This document shows, piece after piece, positions 37,147 through 45,902 of a stretch of 64,000 nt of DNA. Positions within the stretch are counted from its first letter, which is position 1, and each line of letters starts with the position of its first letter. This stretch comes from Lyngbya sp. PCC 8106 (GTDB lineage Bacteria > Cyanobacteriota > Cyanobacteriia > Cyanobacteriales > Microcoleaceae). The DNA lies in the NCBI RefSeq assembly GCF_000169095.1, contig NZ_AAVU01000028.1, forward strand, positions 1 through 64,000, in the 5' to 3' direction. Both the position numbers and the translations under genes were made by a program. The notes beneath the pieces are model-generated. The model ran no database searches. It saw only the letters and a program-made list of their open reading frames with translations, and was not told the DNA's origin.

Positions 37147-37416
37147 ATGACTGTTCAAGGCGACCATCGTGAAAATGAATTAATTCATCTTTTTGAGTTA
37201 AGAAAACCTCTAAATCCAACTCTAAGCGGTGTTGATGCGGTTTTAGATTGGAATCACCAACAAATTCCTTAGCTTCAGTTACAACCGTTCGAGATTTTAG
37301 TCCCGAACATATTCGCGCATTGGGAAGATAAACAGTGGTTATTTGGTTTTTATAGCTCAGATGGTCGTCAATTACAATATTGTTTGTATGCTTCTTCAGT
37401 TAAATTCCAACCTTGA
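37147..37416 (+). pseudogene. small gene broken by an in-frame TAG
   Basis: From ATG 37147 the frame runs 41 codons to TAG at 37270, then continues in the same frame for 47 more codons to TGA at 37414. Both parts look coding (HLFELRKPLNPTLSGVDAV before, and FEILVPNIFAHWEDKQWLFGFYSSDG after), so a single gene of about 89 codons seems to have gained one stop. It begins 25 bases after hisG. I do not recognise the family. A real frame of 73-93 codons in another phase (37343-37624) is probably a shadow. Confidence 0.5.
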
Positions 37417-37645
37417 TGAAAAGATGACACTGCTTTTAAAGTTAACCGATAAAATAATCAAAAAAATAATCTTAAAATCGTTGTCTAATCGCTTACTATC
37501 TTATCATCAATTCCCCCTAAAAATCAACCTCAAATCTATAACTTTAACTAACGTCTGTCCATTTATAGAGAAATCTTCAGCTAAAAGTGCTACATTAAGA
37601 ACGTTTAACCTGTTCGACTATTAGCAAAGATCAGATATTTTTTGA

Positions 37646-39472
37646 ATGACTAGCCTATTTCCACAAAGCAAAACGCGCAAAAATCAATCCGGTCAGGAGA
37701 CAGACTGGCGACTCATAGCCCGTCTAGGAGGATACGCCAAACGCAGTAAAGGAATCCTCGCCCTTTCTATGATACTGTTAGTTCCCCTGTCTATCTCGGG
37801 CGCGATTCAACCGCTTCTCATCGGACAGACAATTTCACTGATTCGAGGTGAACCGACTTACGAATTTCTCGATTCAATGTCGCAGTCTGAGGGATTAAAT
37901 TTTCTGGCTTGGTTGTTATTAATCACGATTCTTCTACGCTTTATTTTACAAGCTGTACAAGGGTTTTTAGTACAGAAAGTTGGGCAAAAAATAACGGCTG
38001 ATATTCGCAATGATTTATTCCGTCATGTCACCTCATTAGCTGTGCGATTTTTTGACCGTACACCTGTTGGAAAATTAATCACTCGTCTCACCAGTGATAT
38101 TGATGCGTTAGGGGATGTTTTCTCCACCGGTGCCATTGGGATTATTAGTGATTTATTTTCGATTGGGGTAATCGCAGTTACGATGTTTACCCTGCAATGG
38201 AAACTGGCTTTAATCCTGGTTTTATCTATTTTTCCAGTAACAGCCGTCATTATTTACTTTCAACAACAATATCGAGTTGCGAACTACAAAGCCCGAGAAG
38301 AACTCTCTAATTTAAACTCAAAATTACAAGAAAACCTCACCGGAATTAACGTCGTTCAGCTTTTCCGTCGGGAACCTTTTAATGCTGATTTGTTTCGTTC
38401 CAACAACAATCGCTATATCAAAGCCGTTGATAAAACCATCTTTTATGACTCAGCCGTATCTGCAACATTAGAATGGATTGCCCTCGTTGCAATTGGTGCT
38501 GTTTTGTGGTTTGGTGGACAGCAAGTTGTAGGAGGAACTCTCAGCTTTGGTGCGCTTTCTTCTTTTATTCTTTTTGCCCAACGTTTGTTTGACCCGTTGC
38601 GGCAATTTGCCGACAAATTTACGGCTATTCAAGCCGGGTTAACTGCGATTGAACGGATTAATAATCTTCTGAGTGAATCTGTAGAAATTCGTGATCCTGA
38701 AGAACATAATCGTCAATATTTTAGCACCCAAAAAACTCAAGTTACAGGTAAAATTGAATTTGAAAATGTCAATTTTGCCTACAAAAAAGACGAATACGTT
38801 TTAAAAAATCTAAATTTTACCATTCATCCAGGAGAAAAAGTCGCCTTAGTCGGGCCAACTGGTGCGGGAAAAAGTTCAGTTATTCGTTTATTGTGTCGCT
38901 TGTATGAACCCAATCAAGGACGAATTTTAGTGGATGGAATCGATATTCGAGATTTACCTCAAGCCGAACTTCGCCGTCATATTGGAGTGATTTTACAAGA
39001 TGGTTTTATCTTTGCTGGAGATGTCAAAAGTAATATTTCTTTGGGTGAAACTTACAGCATGGATGAAATTATAATCGCGGCAGAGAAAACTAATATTGCT
39101 TCTTTTATTAAGAAGTTACCCCAAGGGTATGATACAGAACTTCGAGAGCGAGGAACCAATCTTTCTAGTGGTCAAAAACAGTTACTCGCCTTTGCTAGAG
39201 TCGCCATTCGTAACCCGAAAATATTGGTTCTTGATGAAGCCACAGCTAATTTAGATGTGATGACAGAAGCGTTTATTCAAGAAGCCTTAGAACGACTTTT
39301 AGAAAACCGCACCGCTATTATTATCGCTCATCGTCTTTCAACGATTAAAAATGTAGACAAAATTTTGGTGTTAAAACAGGGTGAAATTATCGAGTTTGGC
39401 AGTCACGAAGAATTAATTGCACGTCCGGGGGTTTATGCTCGTTTGTACCAGTTACAAATGTTAGGAAGTTAA
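37646..39472 (+). CDS. ABC exporter, fused permease and ATPase (half transporter)
   Basis: Protein of 608 residues. Six membrane helices in the first 330 residues (ABC_membrane type), then the ATPase domain: Walker A GPTGAGKSS, Q-loop, signature LSSGQKQ, Walker B ILVLDEATANLD and H-loop IIAHRLST. Half transporters of this MdlB/MsbA-like type homodimerise or pair, exporting lipids, drugs or peptides; the substrate is not evident. ATG at 37646 is the only reasonable start. An alcohol dehydrogenase-like gene follows 60 bases downstream. Confidence 0.88.
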   Translation: MTSLFPQSKTRKNQSGQETDWRLIARLGGYAKRSKGILALSMILLVPLSISGAIQPLLIGQTISLIRGEPTYEFLDSMSQSEGLNFLAWLLLITILLRFILQAVQGFLVQKVGQKITADIRNDLFRHVTSLAVRFFDRTPVGKLITRLTSDIDALGDVFSTGAIGIISDLFSIGVIAVTMFTLQWKLALILVLSIFPVTAVIIYFQQQYRVANYKAREELSNLNSKLQENLTGINVVQLFRREPFNADLFRSNNNRYIKAVDKTIFYDSAVSATLEWIALVAIGAVLWFGGQQVVGGTLSFGALSSFILFAQRLFDPLRQFADKFTAIQAGLTAIERINNLLSESVEIRDPEEHNRQYFSTQKTQVTGKIEFENVNFAYKKDEYVLKNLNFTIHPGEKVALVGPTGAGKSSVIRLLCRLYEPNQGRILVDGIDIRDLPQAELRRHIGVILQDGFIFAGDVKSNISLGETYSMDEIIIAAEKTNIASFIKKLPQGYDTELRERGTNLSSGQKQLLAFARVAIRNPKILVLDEATANLDVMTEAFIQEALERLLENRTAIIIAHRLSTIKNVDKILVLKQGEIIEFGSHEELIARPGVYARLYQLQMLGS

Positions 39473-39532
39473 AACTAGACTTGCTATAATTTCCCCAATC
39501 CATGATAATAGTACAGTTGAATTAAAAGATCT

Positions 39533-40486
39533 ATGAAAGGACTTTGGCTCGAAAATCAGCAACTTCAATTTAGAGAAAATCTTCCCGTTCCTGAACCCCC
39601 AAAAGATGAGGTGAGAGTGCGGGTTTTAAGAGCAGGAATTTGCAATACAGACTTAGAATTAATTCGCGGCTATTACCCATACAAAGGAATTTTGGGTCAC
39701 GAATTTGTGGGAATAATTGAACAGGGGCCAGAAGAATTAATCAATCAACGAGTCGTGGGTGAAATTAATGCCAGTTGTGGAGAATGTTGGTTTTGTCGCA
39801 CGGGACAACCAACCCACTGTGAAAACCGCACCGTTTTAGGAATTGTGAACCGCAATGGTGCCTTTGCTGATTATCTCACCTTGCCGTTAAAAAACCTACA
39901 TTTAGTCCCTGAAAATGTTACTACAGACGCGGCAACTTTTACTGAACCTGTCGCAGCAGCGTTGGAAATTCAGCAACAAATTTCGATTCAACCCAATCAA
40001 AAAGTTTTAGTGGTTGGAGATGGTAAACTCGGTCAATTAATTGCTCAAACGTTAGCATTAACAGGTTGCGATTTATTGGCTGTTGGTCGTCATCGGGAGA
40101 AGTTAGAAAACTTAGAAAAACAAGGAATAAAAACAGGTTTTTCAGACGCAGTAAAGCCAAAACATTTTGATATTGCGGTTGAATGTACGGGAAACCCAAG
40201 CGGCTTTGAACTCGCCCATCAAGCTTTACGTCCTCGAGGAACTTTAGTGTTAAAAAGTACCTACGCTGGAAAGTTAACTTTTGATGCGTCAGCGTTAGTT
40301 GTCGATGAAATTACCTTGATGGGTTCCCGTTGTGGCCCCTTTGCTCCAGCGTTAGAATTATTAGCTGAAAATAAAATTGATGTCGAGTCACTAATTCAAG
40401 CGCGTTATCCGCTTAGTGAAGGTGTAGAAGCGTTCAATCATGCTCAACAAAAAGGTGTAATGAAGGTATTATTAGAGATGAGTTAA
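39533..40486 (+). CDS. zinc-dependent medium-chain alcohol dehydrogenase
   Basis: Enzyme of 317 residues, MDR superfamily. The catalytic-zinc region is AGICNTDLELIRG followed by GHEFVG; the structural-zinc lobe has four cysteines in CGECWFCRTGQPTHC. The Rossmann domain carries VLVVGDGKLGQLIA, a GxGxxG variant (GDGKLG). The length is slightly below the 340-350 of typical members. Substrate is unknown; related genes act on threonine, sorbitol or galactitol. Its last four bases overlap the convergent histidine kinase gene. Confidence 0.85.
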   Translation: MKGLWLENQQLQFRENLPVPEPPKDEVRVRVLRAGICNTDLELIRGYYPYKGILGHEFVGIIEQGPEELINQRVVGEINASCGECWFCRTGQPTHCENRTVLGIVNRNGAFADYLTLPLKNLHLVPENVTTDAATFTEPVAAALEIQQQISIQPNQKVLVVGDGKLGQLIAQTLALTGCDLLAVGRHREKLENLEKQGIKTGFSDAVKPKHFDIAVECTGNPSGFELAHQALRPRGTLVLKSTYAGKLTFDASALVVDEITLMGSRCGPFAPALELLAENKIDVESLIQARYPLSEGVEAFNHAQQKGVMKVLLEMS

Positions 40487-42189
40487 TCTTGTATTTCACT
40501 TTCAATCGAACTTTGAATGGGTAAAGTGATCATAAATTCTGTTCCTTCATGTTCTGAAGAATGAACTTGAATTTTGCCTTGATGTTTTTCAATGATTTTG
40601 TAAGAGATAGCTAAACCCAATCCGGTTCCTTTTCCAACAGGCTTGGTTGTAAAAAAGGGATCGAACAGTTTCCCTAAAATCTCGGCTGGAATTCCGCCCC
40701 CATTATCAGAAATTCTAATAATGACTTCCTCATCTTGACTTTCGGTGAGAATCATTATTTTTTTGTCAAGTTGATTTTCTTGCTCTAATAGTGCATCAAT
40801 TGCATTGCTGAGAATATTCATAAAGACTTGATTAATTTGAGCCGGATGACAAGCAACTTCCGGAATTTGACCATAGTTTTTAACGATATCAATTTGAGAA
40901 TTTAAACGATGATTTAAGAGTAATAATGTACTTTCTAATCCTTCATGTAAGTCACAAGCTTTAACCTGAGCTTCATCCAAACGAGAGAAATTTCGCAAAG
41001 AGAGAACAATTTCACAAATTCGATCTGTTCCCATTCGCATCGATTGTAATATTTTAGGAAAATCTTCACGAATAAAGTCTAGGTCGCTTTCTTCAATTAA
41101 AGTTGTAACTTCCGGTGAAACTTGTGAACGATGTTCTCGAAAAAGTGTAACCACATTGAGAAGTTCTTCTGCATAAGATTCAATGTGGATCAGATTACCA
41201 TGAATAAAGCCGATTGGATTATTAATTTCATGGGCAATTCCGGCAACCATTTGACCTAAACTTGACATTTTTTCCGTTTGAATCAGTTGAGTTTGAGTCT
41301 CATTTAATTCGCGTGTATAGTGTTCAATCCATTCAATTAATTGATTAAAAGAAATGGCTAATATACCCACCTCATCTGTACTGGTTACAGGAACTCGTAA
41401 ATCAAAATCTTCTGTACCTGTTACTGTTTGTGCAACTTCAGTAACTTTTTGAATCGGACGAGCAATTGTTCGACCTGTATAAAAAGCTAAAATTGTCGCA
41501 ATTATAACTGAAAGCAATAAACTGGCTAAAATCACAAAAGTTCTAAATTGATCTGCTTTCACTAAGGCTTGTTCGGCTTGTTCAATTTGTTGCTCTGAAG
41601 ATTCAATTAAAGTTTTAAGTTCATCAGAATAACGACTAAATTTAACCGCAGGAGGACTATTTAAAAAACGATTAATTTGTCGTTCTGTTCGGGAAAAATC
41701 TGCTGTTTCCCACTGGTCTTTAGCCAATAAATTCAGAATCATTCGCTGACGTTGAGCATAATCATCGACTACCTGTTCATACACTTCTAGAAAAGGCTGC
41801 ATTGGAGTCATTTGGTCTGAAAGTGTTGTAGCTTGGAGTTGAGTGAGTAAGGTTTTTGTTTGTTCAATTCGACGATCAAAATCAGTTTCTGCTTGACGAA
41901 ATAAAGGTTCATTTCCTAAGACTGGAATAAATTCTTGTTCAGGTCTAAACTCAATAGCTAAAAGTTGTAATTTGCCTAAAAGTGAACCTTGAGTTCGAGC
42001 AATTTTTAGTTGTTCTTTTGCAGTTTGATGATAGTGATTGCCTAACCCCAAGCCTATTAATACCCCTAACACTGCAATTCCTAGAGAAATACCGTATCCC
42101 CAATAAATTTTGTGAACAATGCTAGTTTTCTTTAATTGACAAAAAAAAGGTTGACGATGACTGGTGTTAGATTTTGTGAGATTATCCAT
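40483..42189 (-). CDS. membrane-bound sensor histidine kinase with HAMP domain
   Basis: Protein of 568 residues. Two membrane helices (about 33-50 and 215-235) flank a helical periplasmic sensor; a HAMP domain follows (GRTIARPIQKVTEVA..). The kinase core contains the phospho-His H-box GIAHEINNPIGF (about 328), N-box, G1 NGGGIPAEI, the GKGTGLGLAISYKI G2 and the LFDPFFTTK F-box. These show an intact CA domain. The periplasmic part resembles the four-helix sensor type. No response regulator is adjacent. The 3' end overlaps the dehydrogenase gene tail to tail by four bases. Confidence 0.9.
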   Translation of the reverse strand: MDNLTKSNTSHRQPFFCQLKKTSIVHKIYWGYGISLGIAVLGVLIGLGLGNHYHQTAKEQLKIARTQGSLLGKLQLLAIEFRPEQEFIPVLGNEPLFRQAETDFDRRIEQTKTLLTQLQATTLSDQMTPMQPFLEVYEQVVDDYAQRQRMILNLLAKDQWETADFSRTERQINRFLNSPPAVKFSRYSDELKTLIESSEQQIEQAEQALVKADQFRTFVILASLLLSVIIATILAFYTGRTIARPIQKVTEVAQTVTGTEDFDLRVPVTSTDEVGILAISFNQLIEWIEHYTRELNETQTQLIQTEKMSSLGQMVAGIAHEINNPIGFIHGNLIHIESYAEELLNVVTLFREHRSQVSPEVTTLIEESDLDFIREDFPKILQSMRMGTDRICEIVLSLRNFSRLDEAQVKACDLHEGLESTLLLLNHRLNSQIDIVKNYGQIPEVACHPAQINQVFMNILSNAIDALLEQENQLDKKIMILTESQDEEVIIRISDNGGGIPAEILGKLFDPFFTTKPVGKGTGLGLAISYKIIEKHQGKIQVHSSEHEGTEFMITLPIQSSIESEIQD

Positions 42190-42487
42190 AGAGTTTAACG
42201 AATTTTTGAGAAGGTAATAACATAAATTGACTGAAACTTTAAAAAAGATTCAACTTTATTCAAAATAGTTCAACCTCTCAACTGTTCAATTGTGGTATAA
42301 TTATCAAGATGAAGTAACAGATAACTACGATGATAAGATGACAGCATTGATGCCAAGCAGAAAGAGGGTTTGCATTTTGGCTGAAACACTGTCTCTTTAT
42401 TTAATTCTCTATTATAATCTCTATTTGCCCCAAACTTGATCTGTGTCGTCTTCTCCTGGACAACTCATTTTAACTTTTGTTGTTTAT

Positions 42488-43054
42488 TTATGCTTGTTCA
42501 TAATTCTGATCATTCTTACAGTTTAGACTCAAAAGAAATCCCTCTAACCCCGAATCAGGATGAACAACTTTACCTTTGGATATCATGCCAAGTTTTTGAG
42601 CGAGATGAAAACTAGCTGTATTTTGAGGTGCCGAATAAGCTCGAATTTCTGAAATCCATTCATTCGCTTTGAGTCGATCTAATAACGCTTTTGTCGCTTC
42701 GTAAGCGTAGCCTTGTCTGCGATACTGAGAATTAATGCTATAATAAACTTCTACACAATTTCCCTGATCCGGTGCAAACCCACAAGAACCCACATATTCA
42801 TTGGAATGATTGAGCGCGATCGCATAAGCATGAATGATCTGATCAGATTCATAGCTAGAACACACAAAATCAAAAAGTTCAGTAGCACCTTCTAGGGTTT
42901 TTTGGGAATCTTCAAATGCTAAATATTCAGTAGACTTTGGATCAAGCATAAACGCTAAGTAACCCGCTAAATCCTGAGAAATAAACGGTCTAATCACTAA
43001 ACGATAAGTTTGAATCGGTAATTGTATAGAAAGATTTTGAAATTGCATTGTCAT
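42488..43054 (-). CDS. GNAT family N-acetyltransferase (RimJ/RimL type)
   Basis: Protein of 188 residues. The fold signature is visible: TYRLVIRPFISQD at the N-terminus, EVYYSINSQYRRQGYAYEATKALL (the acetyl-CoA-binding loop with QGYAYEA) at about 110-133 and IRAYSAPQNTASFHLAQKLGM near the end. The pattern fits RimJ/RimL-type acetyltransferases acting on protein N-termini or small molecules. A second Met follows at codon 3. No obvious Shine-Dalgarno. Confidence 0.82.
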   Translation of the reverse strand: MTMQFQNLSIQLPIQTYRLVIRPFISQDLAGYLAFMLDPKSTEYLAFEDSQKTLEGATELFDFVCSSYESDQIIHAYAIALNHSNEYVGSCGFAPDQGNCVEVYYSINSQYRRQGYAYEATKALLDRLKANEWISEIRAYSAPQNTASFHLAQKLGMISKGKVVHPDSGLEGFLLSLNCKNDQNYEQA

Positions 43055-43286
43055 TTAAAAAGGAGTTTATAAAAATAATTTTTAAGATTGTCAAGAATTT
43101 TTTTAGAGAGAGCAGAACAACCAAATCTGACCGGACATTAATATTTAATTCAAAAAATATTTAAAATGATGATTTTATAATTAATTAAATCGTGAGTGAG
43201 ATTGAGAAAAAAAGGTGAGGAGCTGATCAAAACTAGAAAAAATCTCTAAAAACGTTGCCAGAAATGATTCGGCTTAAGTTGAGATT

Positions 43287-43877
43287 TTAGTTCAAGAATA
43301 CTGAACCCGTTCCTGTAATATTTAAAGATCGGGTGTCGAGAAAGAAATTACCCGTCGGTTGAAAACGAACCTCTAACACGCCCTGTTCCACGGCTTTCGG
43401 AACAACCAGCAACAATCCACCATCCTGACGTCGATAAGTCAAGTTTAACGGAATCGGTAATCCTTGTAATTCCACCTGAGAACTTCCCTCTAAAGTTCGT
43501 TCTCCCGTTCCCTCGATCACTTGATAAGTAATCGTTGTATCTGTGGTATTAACAAGCTTAACAGTCACCGACTGACGACCATTCAAGGACATCATCGCAC
43601 TGGGTTCAGGAAAGCGAGGGGGAGGTTCAGAACTTTGGGGTTCTTCTTCCTGTTCATCTCGCAGGGGTTGAGCCGGAGTGGATGTTGGTGCCGCAGGAGT
43701 CGCTTCTTCGGCTTCCATTTCTTCCTCCTCCTCCTCCGGTTCAACTACCGCAGGTTTTCCTTGTGGTCGGGGTGGCCCTCCGGCTTGAGCGATCGCCGTG
43801 AACCCGATCAAAAGACTGCAACACAACAAACCCCAAAATCGGACGGAACTTTGAGACAATAAATTGAATCGAATCAT
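43287..43877 (-). CDS. secreted protein with an acidic/proline linker
   Basis: Protein of 196 residues. A signal peptide (FWGLLCCSLLIGFTAIAQA) is followed by a Pro/Glu-rich stretch (about 33-95, VEPEEEEEEMEAEEATP..) and a conserved-looking C-terminal beta domain starting MSLNGRQSVTVKLVNTTD. The linker is disordered and acidic. Function unknown; the gene stands alone. Confidence 0.65.
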   Translation of the reverse strand: MIRFNLLSQSSVRFWGLLCCSLLIGFTAIAQAGGPPRPQGKPAVVEPEEEEEEMEAEEATPAAPTSTPAQPLRDEQEEEPQSSEPPPRFPEPSAMMSLNGRQSVTVKLVNTTDTTITYQVIEGTGERTLEGSSQVELQGLPIPLNLTYRRQDGGLLLVVPKAVEQGVLEVRFQPTGNFFLDTRSLNITGTGSVFLN

Positions 43878-44061
43878 CTAGATCTACTCTCCTTGTCGTT
43901 GAAATCAACCAATATTAGATGAGATGTGATCTAGTGTACTGGACACTGCTTCAACCGAGAGGAACGAATTCATTTTTTTAGTTGTTTCTACTAAGCCTCC
44001 TGAGAAGCTATCCTGGGAAAAGAAAACCAATCAATAGACCCATTAGACCCTTATCCTGGTT

Positions 44062-44391
44062 ATGAAACTTTTAAAACTCCCCCGCATTTTGGCTTTAACA
44101 TTGACAGTTATTTTGGCTTCTGTCGTTGCGATCGCGCAGACGGTGCTAGGTTTACACCAGACTCCTCGTTTAATCGCTCAACTGATTGGGACTTCCAACT
44201 CAACCCCAGTCGAACACCAAAACTCAACCCCCTTTGTGAGTCTAAACCAAATATCGGCGGAGTTGAGTCAATCTGCCATCAATTCAACCTCTGTTAACAA
44301 TCACCCCTTAATCGCCCAAACTGACTCTCATCAATCCCAAACTCCCTACTCGGGTTGTAACTGTCCTCAATGTCAGGGAGTTAGCATTTAG
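44062..44391 (+). CDS. small exported protein with a C-terminal cysteine motif
   Basis: Protein of 109 residues: signal peptide (ILALTLTVILASVVAIAQ), a Ser/Thr/Asn-rich middle, and a terminal CNCPQCQG motif that could bind a metal. Low complexity in the middle suggests an extended linker. No family recognised. The dead tnpB element begins about 100 bases downstream. Confidence 0.55.
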   Translation: MKLLKLPRILALTLTVILASVVAIAQTVLGLHQTPRLIAQLIGTSNSTPVEHQNSTPFVSLNQISAELSQSAINSTSVNNHPLIAQTDSHQSQTPYSGCNCPQCQGVSI

Positions 44392-44495
44392 TTCCTCTTG
44401 ACTCAAATCTGGTGATCAAATCGGGAGAGAGCAGTAACTTAGTTGACGATTTATGGTACAACACGGTACTATCTGTCAGATCACATCATACATCT

Positions 44496-45630
44496 ATGCA
44501 ACGAGCTTTTAAAACAAAGTTAAAACTGAATAACAAGCAGAAAACTTTAATGGTGCGGAAGGCACCGACAGGCAAGCACTCGAATTGAATTCGAGTGAAC
44601 CTGTCGGCTCAACACGCAGGCTATTCTAGATGGGTTTGGAATTGGGCGTTAAACCTTTGGCGTGAAGCTTATGCTGCGGATTTAAAACCCTCTGTTAATA
44701 AGCTCAAAAAGTTCTACACCCATCATGTTAAGCCTTACTACCCTTGGATGAAAACCTTGTCCTCAAGGGTTTATCAGTTTGCCTTCATGCACTTGGGAGA
44801 AGCATTTAGTCGGTTTTTCAAAGGTTTGGCTAAACATCCTAAATTCAAGAAGAAAGGCAGAAATGATAGCTTTACTCTTGATAATTGCGGTAAGGTTATG
44901 CAGTTTTCAGGGACTCGGTTAAAGATCCCCTTCATTGGATGGGTTAGTACCTATGAGCCGTTACCTGAAATCAACACAAAGCGAGTCACGATTAGTCGAG
45001 TTGCGGATTCCTGGTATATTTCACTCGCTTATGAATTTGAACCCGAACACACTATAAAATCAAGAGTTTATCTGGGGGTTGATGTTGGAGTTAAGGTATT
45101 GGCGACCTGCTCAGATGGGACTGTGTTTGACAATCCTAGAGCCTACAAAAAAGCTACAAAAAAGTTAGCGCGACTTCAACGTGAACTCTCTAGAAAACAA
45201 AAGGTTTCAAATAACAGGAATAAAGCTAGACTGAGACTGGCAAAAGCACATGAAAGAGTGGCTAACATCCGAAAAGTGTCAATTCATAAATTGACCTCAT
45301 GGCTCTGCAAAAATCACGCGGTCATTGGGTTAGAAGACTTGAATGTTTCTGGGATGTTAAGGAATCATAAGTTAGCAGGTGCTATTGCTGATTCGGCTTT
45401 GTATGAAATTCGCCGCCAAGTTGAGTATAAGTCCTCGTGGTACGGTTCAATCGTAGTTTTTGCGCTATAGATTCTATCCGTCAACTAAGACCTGTTCAAG
45501 TTGCGGACATATTCAAGAAATGTCCCTCAAAGAAAGAGTTTTTAGCTGCGAGGCTTGTGGTATCGTCATCGACCGTGACTTAAATGCAAGCCTCAATTTA
45601 GAATGTTATGCCGAAGGCTATTCGGTTTGA
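44496..45630 (+). pseudogene. tnpB: IS200/IS605-family tnpB, inactivated
   Basis: A tnpB whose frame starts at ATG 44496 (MQRAFKTKLKLNNKQKTLM) and then hits TGA at 44586 inside a 54-nt palindromic insertion (44554-44607). It resumes in the same frame (AQHAGYSRWVWNWALNLW). The RuvC-I motif GVDVGVKVLATCSDG and the RuvC-II motif IGLEDLN are intact. Near 45465 an extra base shifts the frame; the zinc ribbon (CSSCGH..CEACGIVIDRDLNASLNLE) is still readable after it, to TGA at 45628. TnpB is an RNA-guided nuclease of the transposon. No tnpA accompanies it, so it is a decayed, TnpB-only copy. Confidence 0.9.
44554..44607 (+). repeat. 54-nt insertion carrying a near-perfect palindrome inside tnpB
   Basis: CCGACAGG (44565-44572) and CACTCGAATT (577-586 of this kilobase) mirror AATTCGAGTG (44588-44597) and CCTGTCGG (44600-44607), with a single central G and short unpaired bases. 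Removing exactly 44554-44607 gives a seamless TnpB frame (TLM-AQHAGYS), so the 54 bases look inserted. The element introduces an in-frame TGA. It resembles the small hairpin repeats dispersed in cyanobacterial genomes. Confidence 0.7.
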
Positions 45631-45902
45631 GCCTGTGGAATAGGAAGTGCCGACACCCTATGAAACACCAGATTATTGGAAAGAAGCAGGAACGGAACAT
45701 TAATACGGGTTATACCGCGTTATATCAGTTTTCGATAGCAGTGGAAATACCCTTCATTCTGCTTTCTCCCTTTTGCTAATTTTTCCCCATCAACATCAGG
45801 CAGAAGTCAAAAGTAAAAAAGTGTTTTCTGCTTTCTCGATCTCCCTTGAAGATCGCAAACTGCCCAGGATATCGCTCACGTTCACTGGGCAAAATATAAC
45901 GA
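45631..45902. other. intergenic region after the dead tnpB
   Basis: Probably includes the right end of the tnpB element (about 45631-45720), where TnpB guide RNAs are normally encoded, but the precise boundary is not visible. The rest holds no gene. Confidence 0.4.

Noticed and set aside
37343..37624. Plus-strand frame of 93 codons
   Set aside because: Out of phase with the better-supported broken gene at 37147-37416 and overlapping it; low-complexity and no start signal.
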